Assembly: GCA_902770725.1 (NCBI GenBank)
Contig: CACXUA010000036.1
Location: forward strand, 1-56,320
DNA length: 56,320 bases
Direction of reading: 5' to 3'
Origin: an uncultured Bacteroidales bacterium
Lineage (GTDB): Bacteria > Bacteroidota > Bacteroidia > Bacteroidales > Bacteroidaceae
The notes under the pieces are model-generated. The model did not search any database. It was given only the letters and a program-made list of their open reading frames with translations, and was not told the DNA's origin. The position numbers were made by a program, and so were the translations under genes. Below, piece after piece: positions 25,447-33,821 of this stretch (position 1 is its first letter; each line of letters starts with the position of its first letter).

Positions 25447-27846
25447 CTAGATTTCTATGAGGATGCGGCCATTTATCATGCGGCCTGTCAAGTAGTTAGG
25501 TACGGCGTACTGATGGTTCGAAATGTCCGTTATCCAGTAGTAACTGCTGACGTTGTTGAGGCCAAAGATGTTGAAGCAATCCAGTCCGAGCCAAATGTTA
25601 CGCAAGAACTTGCAGCGACGCAGATGATGGTCCTCGTTGTTGATGAGGCGGTAGTTCATGCCGATGTCGAAACGCTTGTAGGCTGGTGCTCGGAAGACAT
25701 TGCGCTCCAATCCTGTATGTGGAGGACCGAAAGGCAATCCGTCGGCAAAGGTTGCTTTCAGGTTCATCTTCCAGCGTGTCGTGTTGGGGAAATAGTCGCT
25801 GAAGAAGAGGTTGATGTTGTAGCGCTGGTCTGTTGGCTGCGGAATCTTCTGTCCATTCAGGTTCATCGAGGCCTTCATCAAACCGAAGCTAATCCACGAG
25901 TCTGTGCCTGGAACGAACTCACCATAAAGTTTGAAGTCGGCTCCTACAACGTAACCTGTTGCGCAGTTGTTGCCATAATAGACGATTTGCAGGTTATCGA
26001 CGTTGTAAGGATTGAGTTTCCATTGTGCTTTATAATAGACCTCGGTGGTGAACTTGAAGGGGCGTTGAGCTATCTTGAACTTGTATTCCATGCCGGCAAC
26101 GACTTGGAACGAGCGCTGCGACTTGATGTTCGGGTTGAGCTGGACTGTCGTGTTACCTGCGATGGTGATGGTGTCGCGAAGTTCTTTGTAGAAGGGACGC
26201 TGGTTGTAAAGTCCCATTGCCAGTCGGAAGGTGAAGTTGTCGTTGGCTGCCGGCACGAATCCGAGGCTGGCACGAGGGCTGAAGAGCCACTCTTTGTTCC
26301 AACTCCAATAGCTGAGACGCAAGCCGTAGTTAAAGCTGAGGATGCCTACGCTGCTCTCTTTTCGCCAAGTATCTTGGGCATAAAGCTCGAGTTGATTGGT
26401 GTTGATGGAGTTCTTGGCTCGCATGTTATAGATGACCTGCAGGTCGTTTCCTGTGTGGGGAACGCTGTAGCCACTACTGTCGCGATATTCCCATTCGCTC
26501 GAATTCTCGCGCACCTTCTCGTGTTTCCAACCTAAACCAGCATGCATCTGATGTGTGCCGAGCTTCAGGTCGTAGGCGAGCTTCATGCTTTGGACGGAGC
26601 TGTAAAGGAAGTTGCGGGCATGTTCCATATAGGAACCGACGCCCAACTGTTCGTCGCCATTCGTCTCGTTCAACCAGTATTGTCCCTGGATGTCGTAGGT
26701 CTCTTTCTCACGATTGCTGAAGAGCGATGTGGTGAGGCTGAGCGCTCCTTTGCCAAGCATACGGGCAGCACGAACAGTTCCAAAGAGTGTCTGGAACTGG
26801 TCTTCCTCCTTGCCGTCGAAATAGACCTTGAAACTCTTCACGTCTTCAAGTGTTCCGAACCTCGTCTCGCGGTCAGCTGGCTTGAAGTTATAGTTGTTTC
26901 GATTGATATAGACGATAGCGTCGAAGGCCCAGTTCTTTGTGGGTGCCCAACGGAAATACGCTTGATAATCGAGGAAGTTGGGCTTGTACTCGCCTTTCGT
27001 CTCGAGGCTGCCAAGCATGTATTGGTTGGTCTTGTAACGCAAACCATTGCTGAAGGAGAACTTCTTCTTGCCGTAACCGACATAAACATTTGCGCCAAGC
27101 AGACTGGCTGCCACAGATGCTTCGAGTTTTTCGGGGTGGGCATAAGTGATATCAAGCACGCTCGACATCTTGTCACCATATTTCGCCTCGAAACCACCAG
27201 CAGAGAAGTTAATCTTCTCGACCATGTCGCTGTTGATGACGGAAAGTCCCTCTTGCTGTCCGCTATTGATAAGCATCGGCCTGTAAACCTCGACACCATT
27301 GATATAGACGCAGTTCTCGTCGAACGAACCGCCACGAACGTTGTACTGGCTGCTCAGTTCGTTATGGGTGCTGACACCAGCCTGGGTTGCCACAAGCTCT
27401 TCAACGGCATTGCCGCTTGTCGAGGGCATTCGCTTCAGGTCCTTCTTGTTGAGTTCCTGCATCGAACCCATTTGTCGGCGTGTTTCCGCAATGGTCACCT
27501 CTTGCATCTCTTTCCCGCTCTCACGCATCACGATGTTGAGCGTCAGATTGCCTTTGGGTTTCTTGAGGACACGCTTGCGCGTCTCGTAGCCCATCATGGT
27601 GTAAACGACCACGACGCTATCGGCAGTATTGAAGGATAGCTTGTACTGTCCGTCAATCGAGGCGACGGTTCCGAAGGGCTGACCCTCGATGCGCACCTGA
27701 CACAAAGACACAGGGTCCTGGCTATCGTCCACAACCCTTCCCTTCAGGTGCACCTTGGCGGTGTCGACCTGCTGCTCTTCCTCTTGAGCAGACACGTTCA
27801 TGATGCCCCAAAAGAGAGGCATAAGAAGCATTAAGAAACGTTTCAT
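25447..27846 (-). CDS. TonB-dependent outer-membrane receptor (not SusC type)
   Basis: 799 residues with a signal peptide (MKRFLMLLMPLFWGIMNVSA). Residues about 33-115 form the carboxypeptidase-regulatory-like domain usual in Bacteroidetes transporters (LKGRVVDDSQDPVSLCQVRI). The plug follows (NVRGGSFDENCVYINGVEVYRP, SAGGFEAKYGDKMSSVLDI), then a beta barrel to the C-terminus. It is much shorter than SusC proteins, and no SusD gene is adjacent, so a small ligand such as a siderophore, metal or cobalamin-like molecule is more likely than a glycan; this is inference. No clear promoter is seen upstream. It is followed by repeat array C, then mce. Confidence 0.92.
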   Translation of the reverse strand: MKRFLMLLMPLFWGIMNVSAQEEEQQVDTAKVHLKGRVVDDSQDPVSLCQVRIEGQPFGTVASIDGQYKLSFNTADSVVVVYTMMGYETRKRVLKKPKGNLTLNIVMRESGKEMQEVTIAETRRQMGSMQELNKKDLKRMPSTSGNAVEELVATQAGVSTHNELSSQYNVRGGSFDENCVYINGVEVYRPMLINSGQQEGLSVINSDMVEKINFSAGGFEAKYGDKMSSVLDITYAHPEKLEASVAASLLGANVYVGYGKKKFSFSNGLRYKTNQYMLGSLETKGEYKPNFLDYQAYFRWAPTKNWAFDAIVYINRNNYNFKPADRETRFGTLEDVKSFKVYFDGKEEDQFQTLFGTVRAARMLGKGALSLTTSLFSNREKETYDIQGQYWLNETNGDEQLGVGSYMEHARNFLYSSVQSMKLAYDLKLGTHQMHAGLGWKHEKVRENSSEWEYRDSSGYSVPHTGNDLQVIYNMRAKNSINTNQLELYAQDTWRKESSVGILSFNYGLRLSYWSWNKEWLFSPRASLGFVPAANDNFTFRLAMGLYNQRPFYKELRDTITIAGNTTVQLNPNIKSQRSFQVVAGMEYKFKIAQRPFKFTTEVYYKAQWKLNPYNVDNLQIVYYGNNCATGYVVGADFKLYGEFVPGTDSWISFGLMKASMNLNGQKIPQPTDQRYNINLFFSDYFPNTTRWKMNLKATFADGLPFGPPHTGLERNVFRAPAYKRFDIGMNYRLINNEDHHLRRCKFLRNIWLGLDCFNIFGLNNVSSYYWITDISNHQYAVPNYLTGRMINGRILIEI

Positions 27847-27877
27847 CTTATATAATAACGTTAAAAGTGTCGATTTA

Positions 27878-27910
27878 TTGTAAGAACTTCAACTAAAAGT
27901 TGTACCTTTG
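27878..27910 (+). promoter_or_regulatory. Promoter of the nitroreductase operon
   Basis: TTG (27878-27880), 22-base spacer, TACCTTTG (27903-27910), 21 bases before the ATG at 27931. Confidence 0.65.
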
Positions 27911-27930
27911 CAGAACAAAAGATAGAAACG

Positions 27931-28458
27931 ATGGAAAAATTCAGTGAATTAATCAAGTTGCGTCGCAGTCACAGGAGCTTTACAGAAGAGCTCTTGAGTG
28001 GCGACGACGTGAAGCTGCTTCTTCGAGCCGGTTTGATGGCTCCCAGCAGCAAAGGTCTGCATAGTTACGAGTTCATCGTGGTGGAAGACAAGCAGATGCT
28101 CGCTGCCTTGAGCCAATGCAAAGCCGTTGGTAGCGACTTCCTTTCGGGAGCGCCTCTGGCTATCGTGGTGCTTGCCGACCCCAGAATCAGCGACGTTTGG
28201 ATAGAAGATGCCTCTGTTGCGGCAATGAACATCCTGCTTCAAGCTGAAGACCTCGGGCTAGGTGCTTGCTGGATTCAGCTGCGTGACAGACAGGATGCAG
28301 AAGGTCAGCCGACCGAAGAAATCGTGAAGTCCCTGCTCGCCATCCCAGCAGAGATGCGAGCCGTTTGCATGATTGCTGTCGGACACAAAGGGATGGAACG
28401 CAAGCCGCAGAATGAAGAACGATTGAACTGGGAACGCGTACATATCGGACAGTACTGA
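27931..28458 (+). CDS. Nitroreductase-family flavoprotein
   Basis: 175 residues, short for the family. FMN-binding hallmarks are present: LRRSHRSFTEELLS at the N-terminus, APSSKGLHSYEFIVV, then DASVAAMNILLQAEDLGLGACWIQLRDR and a C-terminal IAVGHKGMERKP. Such enzymes reduce nitro compounds, quinones or enones with NAD(P)H; the physiological substrate is unknown. First gene of a plus-strand operon. Its stop TGA overlaps a CTG that is the likely start of the next gene. Confidence 0.9.
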   Translation: MEKFSELIKLRRSHRSFTEELLSGDDVKLLLRAGLMAPSSKGLHSYEFIVVEDKQMLAALSQCKAVGSDFLSGAPLAIVVLADPRISDVWIEDASVAAMNILLQAEDLGLGACWIQLRDRQDAEGQPTEEIVKSLLAIPAEMRAVCMIAVGHKGMERKPQNEERLNWERVHIGQY

Positions 28459-29171
28459 TTGGAGCGGGCAATGTGGCGAGCTTCTTGAAGGCCAACATCA
28501 AGTCACCTTTCGAGCTTACTTGTGTTGGGGGACGCCAAAGAACGTGTCCCATTCCCAAGGATGCTGACCTCTACATCATCGCTATCAGTGATAGGGCGAT
28601 AAGTCCTGTCAGTCAGGAACTTAAGGATGTCGAAGGACTTGTGGTCCATACGGCTGGAAGCGTACCGATGGATGTGCTCTCCTCGAAGAGGCGAGGCGTG
28701 TTCTATCCCCTCCAGACGCTCTCCAAGAAGCGCCAGATTCCTGCCTCGAAGGTTCCATTTTACATTGAGGCAAGTCAAGAACAAGACCTCGATTTGCTTC
28801 ATTTGCTTGCCGAAAGTATGGGAAGCAAGGCGGAGCAGATGGACAGCCAGCGCAGGAAATACCTTCACCTCGCAGCCGTCTTCTGCTGCAACTTCGTGAA
28901 TCGGCTCTACGGCATTACTGCCGACTTGCTTGCCGAGCACAACATCCCCTTCTCGGCTATGCTGCCGCTCATCCATGAAACTGCAGATAAGGTGGACGAG
29001 TTGACGCCCAGCGAAGCCCAAACAGGCCCGGCAGTCCGATGGGATGAGGCTGTTATGGCTCAGCAGATGTCACTTTTGAATGATGAGCAACGAGAGCTCT
29101 ATCAACTAATCAGCAAAAGCATACACGATGATAAACTACGATTTGAAGAGAATAAAGGCACTCGTCTTTGA
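28455..29171 (+). CDS. Rossmann-fold DUF2520 oxidoreductase-like protein, non-ATG start
   Basis: The frame encodes LIGAGNVASFLKAN at its beginning, the dinucleotide-binding loop of DUF2520 proteins. IPKDADLYIIAISDRAI, VVHTAGSVPMDVLSS, GVFYPLQTLSK and a C-terminal helical domain (HLAAVFCCNFVNRLY, TGPAVRWDE) follow. The first conventional start, GTG at 28473, would delete the GxGxxA loop, so translation must begin upstream. No ATG, GTG or TTG exists between the in-frame TGA at 28413 and that point. CTG at 28455, overlapping the nitroreductase TGA as CTGA, is the best candidate. The 3' end overlaps the KdsC-like gene by 44 bases. Likely a ketopantoate- or imine-reductase-like enzyme of unknown substrate; the operon is conserved in Bacteroidetes. 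Confidence 0.8.
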   Translation: MIGAGNVASFLKANIKSPFELTCVGGRQRTCPIPKDADLYIIAISDRAISPVSQELKDVEGLVVHTAGSVPMDVLSSKRRGVFYPLQTLSKKRQIPASKVPFYIEASQEQDLDLLHLLAESMGSKAEQMDSQRRKYLHLAAVFCCNFVNRLYGITADLLAEHNIPFSAMLPLIHETADKVDELTPSEAQTGPAVRWDEAVMAQQMSLLNDEQRELYQLISKSIHDDKLRFEENKGTRL

Positions 29172-29646
29172 TGTGGATGGCGTCCTGAGCACGGAAAATG
29201 TCCGTGTTGATGCGAATGGGGAACTGCTCCGAACGGCCAATACGAAAGACGGTTATGCCCTTCGATTGGCTGCCATGAGTAGCCTTCATGTTGCTGTCAT
29301 AACTGGGGCTCGCGAGTCGTCCATCCTGGCCAGGTACGAAGCAATCGGCATCCACGATGTGTTCCTGGGCAGTTCCATCAAGACGGAGAAGCTCCAGCAA
29401 CTGCTCGAGAAATACAACCTGACAGCCGACGAGGTGCTCTATATGGGAGATGATATTCCAGATTACGAGGTGATGAAGGCTGTCGGACTGCCTTGCTGCC
29501 CCAAAGATGCTGCCCCAGAAATACGCGACATCAGCGTTTATGTCAGTCACAAGGACGGCGGCTGCGGTTGTGTTCGCGATGTGATTGAGCAAGTTCTGAA
29601 GGCTCAAAAGAAATGGATGGCTGACAAAAAAGCGTTTGCATGGTAA
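29128..29646 (+). CDS. kdsC: KdsC-like HAD phosphatase (KDO-8-phosphate phosphatase)
   Basis: 172 residues, the size of KdsC/YrbI proteins. Motif I is VFDVDGVLS, with DVDG instead of the Cys/Asp-x-Asp-G of E. coli. ITGARESSILARY is motif II, YEAIGIHDVFLGSSIKTEKL the loop after it, and MGDDIPDYEVM motif IV. The C-terminus DGGCGCVRDVIEQVL matches the family tail. It would release phosphate from KDO-8-P in lipid A/LPS core synthesis. It overlaps the DUF2520 gene and is followed by a GC-rich hairpin, then maf. Confidence 0.9.
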   Translation: MINYDLKRIKALVFDVDGVLSTENVRVDANGELLRTANTKDGYALRLAAMSSLHVAVITGARESSILARYEAIGIHDVFLGSSIKTEKLQQLLEKYNLTADEVLYMGDDIPDYEVMKAVGLPCCPKDAAPEIRDISVYVSHKDGGCGCVRDVIEQVLKAQKKWMADKKAFAW

Positions 29647-29671
29647 AGACCCCCTGACCCCCTTTAGGGGG
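29646..29671. repeat. Palindromic intergenic element between kdsC and maf
   Basis: AAGACCCCCTGA then CCCCC-TTTA-GGGGG. It begins with the same AAGACCCC as the element inserted within maf 370 bases downstream, so the two look like members of one repeat family. There is no T-run, so it is not a classical terminator. Confidence 0.6.
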
Positions 29672-29697
29672 AATTATTATTCAAGGCACATTAAACA

Positions 29698-30339
29698 ATG
29701 AAAATAATTCTCGCAAGTAATTCTCCTCGACGCAAGGAACTCCTTGCTGGACTTGGTTTCGACTATGAAGTTCGCACGCTTCAGGGTCTCGATGAAAGTT
29801 ATCCGGAAGGGCTTTCGATGGAGGAGATTCCTCAATATATCAGTCGAAAGAAGGCAGCGGCATATACTCTCAATCCCGATGAACTGCTCATCACGGCAGA
29901 TACCATCGTGTATCTCGATGGCGAAGTCCTTGGCAAACCAGCTGATGAGGCTGAGGCAAAACAGATGCTTAGGAAGCTTTCCGGCAAGACGCATCAAGTC
30001 GTGACAGGCGTGACGCTGAAGACCCCTCTAAATCTCCCCGTAAAGGGGAGACTTGCGGAACAGGACTCCCTCCCTTCACGGGAGGGTCGGGGTGGGTCTT
30101 CCATTTCTTTTGCCTCCGTCTCTCAAGTCACCTTTGCCCAACTCTCGGAAGCAGAAATCGACCATTATGTCACGCATTATCGTCCGCTGGACAAGGCTGG
30201 AGCTTACGGCATTCAAGAATGGATTGGCTATATCGGCGTGACGCGAATCGAAGGTTCCTACTTCAATGTGATGGGACTGCCTGTCCAGAGACTCTATTCC
30301 GAAATGAAGAAACTTAACATCCTACCAGATACAAAATGA
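29698..30339 (+). CDS. maf: Maf-like nucleotide pyrophosphatase, with an internal repeat-derived insertion
   Basis: 213 residues; the family is usually about 185-195. Maf/YhdE proteins hydrolyse dTTP, UTP or modified nucleotides to monophosphates. Hallmarks are intact: ASNSPRRKELLAG (phosphate loop), ADTIVYLDGEVLGKP, SGKTHQVVTGV, and KAGAYGIQEWIGYIGVTRIEGSYFNVMGLP. Between VTGVTL and SFASVSQVTFAQLSE there are about 29 extra residues (KTPLNLPVKGRLAEQ, DSLPSREGRGG) encoded by the palindromic DNA element at 30018-30102. The insertion keeps the frame and falls in a loop that is variable in the family, so the enzyme may still work. The stop overlaps the next start as ATGA. Confidence 0.9.
   Translation: MKIILASNSPRRKELLAGLGFDYEVRTLQGLDESYPEGLSMEEIPQYISRKKAAAYTLNPDELLITADTIVYLDGEVLGKPADEAEAKQMLRKLSGKTHQVVTGVTLKTPLNLPVKGRLAEQDSLPSREGRGGSSISFASVSQVTFAQLSEAEIDHYVTHYRPLDKAGAYGIQEWIGYIGVTRIEGSYFNVMGLPVQRLYSEMKKLNILPDTK
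30018..30102. repeat. Palindromic element inserted in frame in maf
   Basis: Outer arms GAAGACCC and GGGTCTTC enclose two hairpins, CTCCCC-GTAAA-GGGGAG (30034-30050) and CCCTCCC-TTCAC-GGGAGGG, giving a three-way-junction layout. About 85 bases, it codes for about 29 residues absent from other Maf proteins. AT/GC character and symmetry differ from the flanking gene. Confidence 0.75.
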
Positions 30340-30932
30340 ATAAACTCACTATTAAAAAGACGGTTCTCTGCTGTTTGTTGACGATTGCCTTTATCTCTTG
30401 CTCGAAGAGCGACCACACATCTTACTGTCCGACGTGGCTCGGATTTACCTATAAGACAGGCAATTATCCGAATTACGTCACGGGTAATCCCAGGAATATG
30501 GTGCTCAATCCGGACGATTCGGTTCACGTAACTGCTCATCAGAAAGAGCGTGGTCACCTGATTAATGCAACCTACTACACCTGGACAATCAGCTATGATA
30601 CGCTCGACACCAAGAATAATGACAATCCGGACGATGATGTGAGGGTTCGTGTGGACTCGGTTTATAACACGCGAACCAATTATGACGGATACATCGATGG
30701 CGCAGACGATCCCGTCGGACACCTGCATCTCCACAAGAATGTCCTGCCTCCGAAGAATGGCGAACAATACTACATCAGGTTTGTTGCCCGTTATGATTAT
30801 AGCGGACAGGGTGTTACAATCGAGAATGGAAACGTAGTAGATAACTCATCCTACGGCGGACACATCACGCCCTCGAGTGGCGCAATTGGCGGAGGAGCAG
30901 CAGGTTATCTCTACTTTACCGTGTCGAATTAG
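30336..30932 (+). CDS. Hypothetical lipoprotein, 198 aa
   Basis: No family recognised. Lipobox FISC (residues 19-22) after a hydrophobic stretch (TVLCCLLTIAFISC) predicts an envelope lipoprotein. The mature part is rich in Asp, Asn and Tyr, with beta-strand-like alternation (YYTWTISYDTLDTKNNDNPD, YYIRFVARYDYSG) and a glycine-rich end (GAIGGGAAGYLYFTVSN). This suggests a small Ig-like or jelly-roll fold. Its ATG overlaps the maf stop (ATGA), so it is the last gene of the nitroreductase-DUF2520-kdsC-maf operon. A perfect 20-bp palindrome follows 24 bases after the stop. Confidence 0.75.
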   Translation: MNKLTIKKTVLCCLLTIAFISCSKSDHTSYCPTWLGFTYKTGNYPNYVTGNPRNMVLNPDDSVHVTAHQKERGHLINATYYTWTISYDTLDTKNNDNPDDDVRVRVDSVYNTRTNYDGYIDGADDPVGHLHLHKNVLPPKNGEQYYIRFVARYDYSGQGVTIENGNVVDNSSYGGHITPSSGAIGGGAAGYLYFTVSN

Positions 30933-30955
30933 AGTCCTCTTTATTGCGAAGAATT

Positions 30956-31066
30956 AGGAGGACTGCAGTCCTCCTTAAATTTTACTATGGGAGGACTGGA
31001 GTCCCACCGTGGTGGGACTGGAGTTTTCCCACGGTGGGACGCTCGTCCTCCCACGGTGGGACTGGA
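30956..31066. repeat. Cluster of palindromes between convergent genes
   Basis: First a perfect palindrome AGGAGGACTGCAGTCCTCCT (30956-30975), followed by ttaaatttt, which could end transcription of the plus operon. Then three related palindromic units: GTCCCACCGTGGTGGGAC (about 31000-31018), TCCCACGGTGGGA (31027-31039) and TCCCACGGTGGGA (31049-31061), joined by repeated ggactggag. They lie between the lipoprotein gene and the convergent MBL gene. Confidence 0.8.
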
Positions 31067-31089
31067 GAGTTAACAGGTCGGGTTGGGAA

Positions 31090-31851
31090 TTATGCCTCGA
31101 GGACCAGCCCGTCGTAGGCATAGTGGAAGCCCTGGGGAAGCTTTTGTTCCTCCACTTCATACAGGCCGACTTGATGGCACATGTGTATGAAGTAAGTCGG
31201 GATGTTGCCCAGGCTTCGGCTGAACTCAATGGCGTGTTCGACGGTTTGGTGTGTCTTGTGAGGCGTATGTCGCAAGGCTCCGATAATGAGCAACTTGATG
31301 CCTTGAAGCAAGGGGAGTGACGAGTCGAACAGCTCGGTCATGTCCGTCAGGTAAGCCACATCGCCAATCCTGTATCCCATGATGGGCAACTCGCCATGCA
31401 TGACGCGAATGGCCGTCACTTCAAGCTCGCCGAATTGCATCTTGTCGCCTTCCTTTATCTCGTGCAAATCCAGCTTCGGAATGCCCGGATACGTGTGTCG
31501 GACTAAACAGTAAGGTAGTCTCTGACGCAAGTGACGACAGGCATAATCGTCGGCAAAAATGGGAAGATTGCGGTCGAAGGTAAATGGGCGAAGGTCGTCG
31601 ATACCCCCAACGTGGTCGTAATGCTCGTGAGTGATGAGGACGGCATCAAGCGGCTTCGTCATCCTGATACGGAGCATCTGCTCGCGAAAGTCAGGTCCGC
31701 AGTCCACGAGGAGTCTTGTATCGCCTTCCTCGAAGAGCGCTGAAGCACGAAGACGCCTGTCGCGAGGGTCGCTACTGGTGCAAACCTCGCACCCACAACC
31801 GATTTGCGGTACTCCGATACTTGTGCCTGTTCCGAGGAAAGTTATCTTCAT
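31090..31851 (-). CDS. MBL-fold metallohydrolase (PhnP/RNase Z-like)
   Basis: 253 residues from MKITFLGTGTSIGVPQIGC, chosen because the fold starts there; an upstream ATG lies inside murB. The metal-binding motif ITHEHYDHVGGIDDLRPF (HxHxDH, here HEHYDH) is intact, and further ligands occur in MHGELPIMGYRI, YLTDMTEL and ALRHTPHKTH. The Cys-rich start (IGCGCEVCTSSDPRDRRLRAS) is typical of the PhnP-like cyclic phosphodiesterase group, which cleave 2',3'-cyclic nucleotides or related phosphodiesters. The ATG overlaps the murB stop as ATGA. Confidence 0.9.
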   Translation of the reverse strand: MKITFLGTGTSIGVPQIGCGCEVCTSSDPRDRRLRASALFEEGDTRLLVDCGPDFREQMLRIRMTKPLDAVLITHEHYDHVGGIDDLRPFTFDRNLPIFADDYACRHLRQRLPYCLVRHTYPGIPKLDLHEIKEGDKMQFGELEVTAIRVMHGELPIMGYRIGDVAYLTDMTELFDSSLPLLQGIKLLIIGALRHTPHKTHQTVEHAIEFSRSLGNIPTYFIHMCHQVGLYEVEEQKLPQGFHYAYDGLVLEA

Positions 31852-32852
31852 ATAAAGTTGACTTCCGGCTCTAATTCGATGCCGAAACGCTCCTTGACGT
31901 CCTTTTTGATAGCCTCGCAAAGCCTTTGTATATCGCTTCCTGAGGCTCCTCCCTTGTTTACGAGTACCAAAGCCTGACGGTCGTGGACGGCAGCAGGACC
32001 GAGGCTCTTGCCCTTCCAGCCAGCCTGCTCAATCAACCAGCCTGCAGCCAGTTTGACTTTCCCCTCGTCGGCAGGGTAGTGGGGCATCGTCGGATACTCG
32101 GCCAGAAGGCGCTCTGCCTGCTCTTTCGGTACAACTGGATTCTTGAAGAAACTGCCTGCGTTGCCCTGTTTTTTAGGGTCAGGAAGCTTGGCTCGACGGA
32201 TGTCTATGATGATTTGACGCAGCTCTTGAGCCGTCAGGGAGTCCTTCATGAGTCCTTTTTCCTCGACAGCCTTCACGAGGCCGCCATATTGGAGCTTCGG
32301 CTCGAAGTGTTTCTTGAGGCGGAACGTAACGCGAGTGATGGCATATTGGCCCCACAAGTCGCCCTTGAAGATGCTTTGCCTGTAGCCATATTGGCATTCT
32401 TGTTGCTTCCAGATGCGCTCTGAGTAGTCCTTCAGACTGATGCCCTTCACCTCCTCAATCACGTCTTGAGCCTCTACGCCATAAGCTCCGATGTTCTGCA
32501 CGGCTGCGGCTCCTACCTGACCTGGAATGAGTGAAAGGTTCTCCATCCCGTACCAACCTCTTTGGATGGCTTGGGCTATGAACTCGTCGCACACTTCGCC
32601 CGAACCGACTTCCACAAGGACCTCGTCGTCTGTCTCTTGCTTAACGACAAAACCCTTGATGTTGGATTTCAGCACGAAGCCTTTGAAGTCGTTAAGGAAG
32701 AGCAGGTTACTGCCCTGACCTATCAGCAGGATGGGCAACTCGGCATTGAACTTGTGGAGCGTCTTAAGTGCGTTTGTCAAGCCCTTCTCCGAGTCGTATT
32801 TGATGACGGCAAGTGCCTCTGCCTCTATGCCGAAAGTGTTCTCAATTCTCAT
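31848..32852 (-). CDS. murB: UDP-N-acetylenolpyruvoylglucosamine reductase
   Basis: 334 residues from MRIENTFGIEAEA. It reduces UDP-GlcNAc-enolpyruvate to UDP-MurNAc, a committed step of peptidoglycan synthesis, using FAD and NADPH. FAD-binding motifs are LLIGQGSNLLF, LSLIPGQVGAAAVQNIGAYGVE and the C-terminal QGNAGSFFKNPVV, with the catalytic Ser in GSFFKNP. The C-terminus EERFGIELEPEVNFI is typical of the type I enzyme. It overlaps DUF4348 upstream by 11 bases and the MBL gene downstream by 4. Intact. Confidence 0.96.
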   Translation of the reverse strand: MRIENTFGIEAEALAVIKYDSEKGLTNALKTLHKFNAELPILLIGQGSNLLFLNDFKGFVLKSNIKGFVVKQETDDEVLVEVGSGEVCDEFIAQAIQRGWYGMENLSLIPGQVGAAAVQNIGAYGVEAQDVIEEVKGISLKDYSERIWKQQECQYGYRQSIFKGDLWGQYAITRVTFRLKKHFEPKLQYGGLVKAVEEKGLMKDSLTAQELRQIIIDIRRAKLPDPKKQGNAGSFFKNPVVPKEQAERLLAEYPTMPHYPADEGKVKLAAGWLIEQAGWKGKSLGPAAVHDRQALVLVNKGGASGSDIQRLCEAIKKDVKERFGIELEPEVNFI

Positions 32853-33705
32853 ATCTTGTAAGCCTCCAGCCAGTTCGCTCTTTGTTGAATGTGAATATCT
32901 CTTGCAATCCGTTCGACAAGCCACTCTTTCTCATCACGATTCTGTGGCCGCCATAAGTCTGACCCTTGCGGATGTTGCTGATGATGCCACTCGGAACCTC
33001 CGGACAAAACGTTTGCCATTGGTCGGCGTCGATAATGCCGTTGATGATTTCGTCCTCGTCTTCCGAGTCTTGAAGGCTGATATGAAGCGGGTCGGCTATG
33101 GATTGGCTTTGGAAGATGCTGTCGCTGCAGAAGCGAGCATAGAAGTTGAGGAAGTCGCTGAGGTCATCGTCGTCGAACGTTTCCTCACGGATGGCTGCAA
33201 GTTGCCAGTGCCCTTCTTCGCGAAGGAAGCGGTAGTTGCGAATCGTTCCGTCGTTGAGGTTGATGCGTTGCAGGTTGACGATGGAGTCCTCTTCCAGTTC
33301 CTCGTCGTCCTCGGCATGCATCTGGGACGTGTTTCCATACAGGGTTGTGAAGTATTCGCCCGACAGGAAACCAAGCTCGAACTCAGGGTTGAAGTCCTCG
33401 AGCAACTCGGTAGGTCGCTGGGAATGCTCAAGCGGCAGAGGCATTGGGGTGCGTTCCTGTCGCAAGGTCCGGCTGTGAAGATAGGCGAAGAGGAAGTCGT
33501 TGAAGATGCCGTCGAGTGCAGGAGTGCTCTCTTCATCTATGCCTAGTTCCTCCTCCACTTGTGCAAGCGTATCGACAGGAATAGTGTCCGACAGCAGCAG
33601 GTCCACCTCTTCCTGGTTGGTGTCGCTGCCTTTGCTGCCACACGAAAGCAACATCGCAACCACAACCGCCACGAAGCACCAGATAACCTTACACTTAATG
33701 CTCAT
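32842..33705 (-). CDS. DUF4348-type lipoprotein
   Basis: 287 residues. Lipobox LLSC at residues 19-22 (VVVAMLLSCGSKG). The body is strongly acidic (LEEDSIVNLQ, FDDDDLSDFL, DSEDEDEIINGIIDAD). It contains PLPLEHSQRPTEL and a C-terminal YGGHRIVMRKSGLSNGLQEIFTFNK, as in the DUF4348 proteins of Bacteroides and Prevotella; the fold resembles NTF2-like proteins. Function unknown. First gene of the DUF4348-murB-MBL operon, with a -7 box TAATTTTG (33733-33740, minus) just upstream. Confidence 0.8.
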   Translation of the reverse strand: MSIKCKVIWCFVAVVVAMLLSCGSKGSDTNQEEVDLLLSDTIPVDTLAQVEEELGIDEESTPALDGIFNDFLFAYLHSRTLRQERTPMPLPLEHSQRPTELLEDFNPEFELGFLSGEYFTTLYGNTSQMHAEDDEELEEDSIVNLQRINLNDGTIRNYRFLREEGHWQLAAIREETFDDDDLSDFLNFYARFCSDSIFQSQSIADPLHISLQDSEDEDEIINGIIDADQWQTFCPEVPSGIISNIRKGQTYGGHRIVMRKSGLSNGLQEIFTFNKERTGWRLTRYEN

Positions 33706-33784
33706 TCTGCAACCTAACGACTAAATCGGGTGCAAAATTACAAAATAATCTTTAATCTCTAATCCTTAATCCATAATTTATTTA

Positions 33785-33792
33785 TAACTTTG
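33785..33792 (+). promoter_or_regulatory. -7 box of pheS
   Basis: TAACTTTG, 29 bases before the pheS ATG; the -33 region is AT-rich without a clear TTTG. Confidence 0.5.
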
Positions 33793-33821
33793 CACGCGAA
33801 AACACAGAAAATAGGCTTTTT

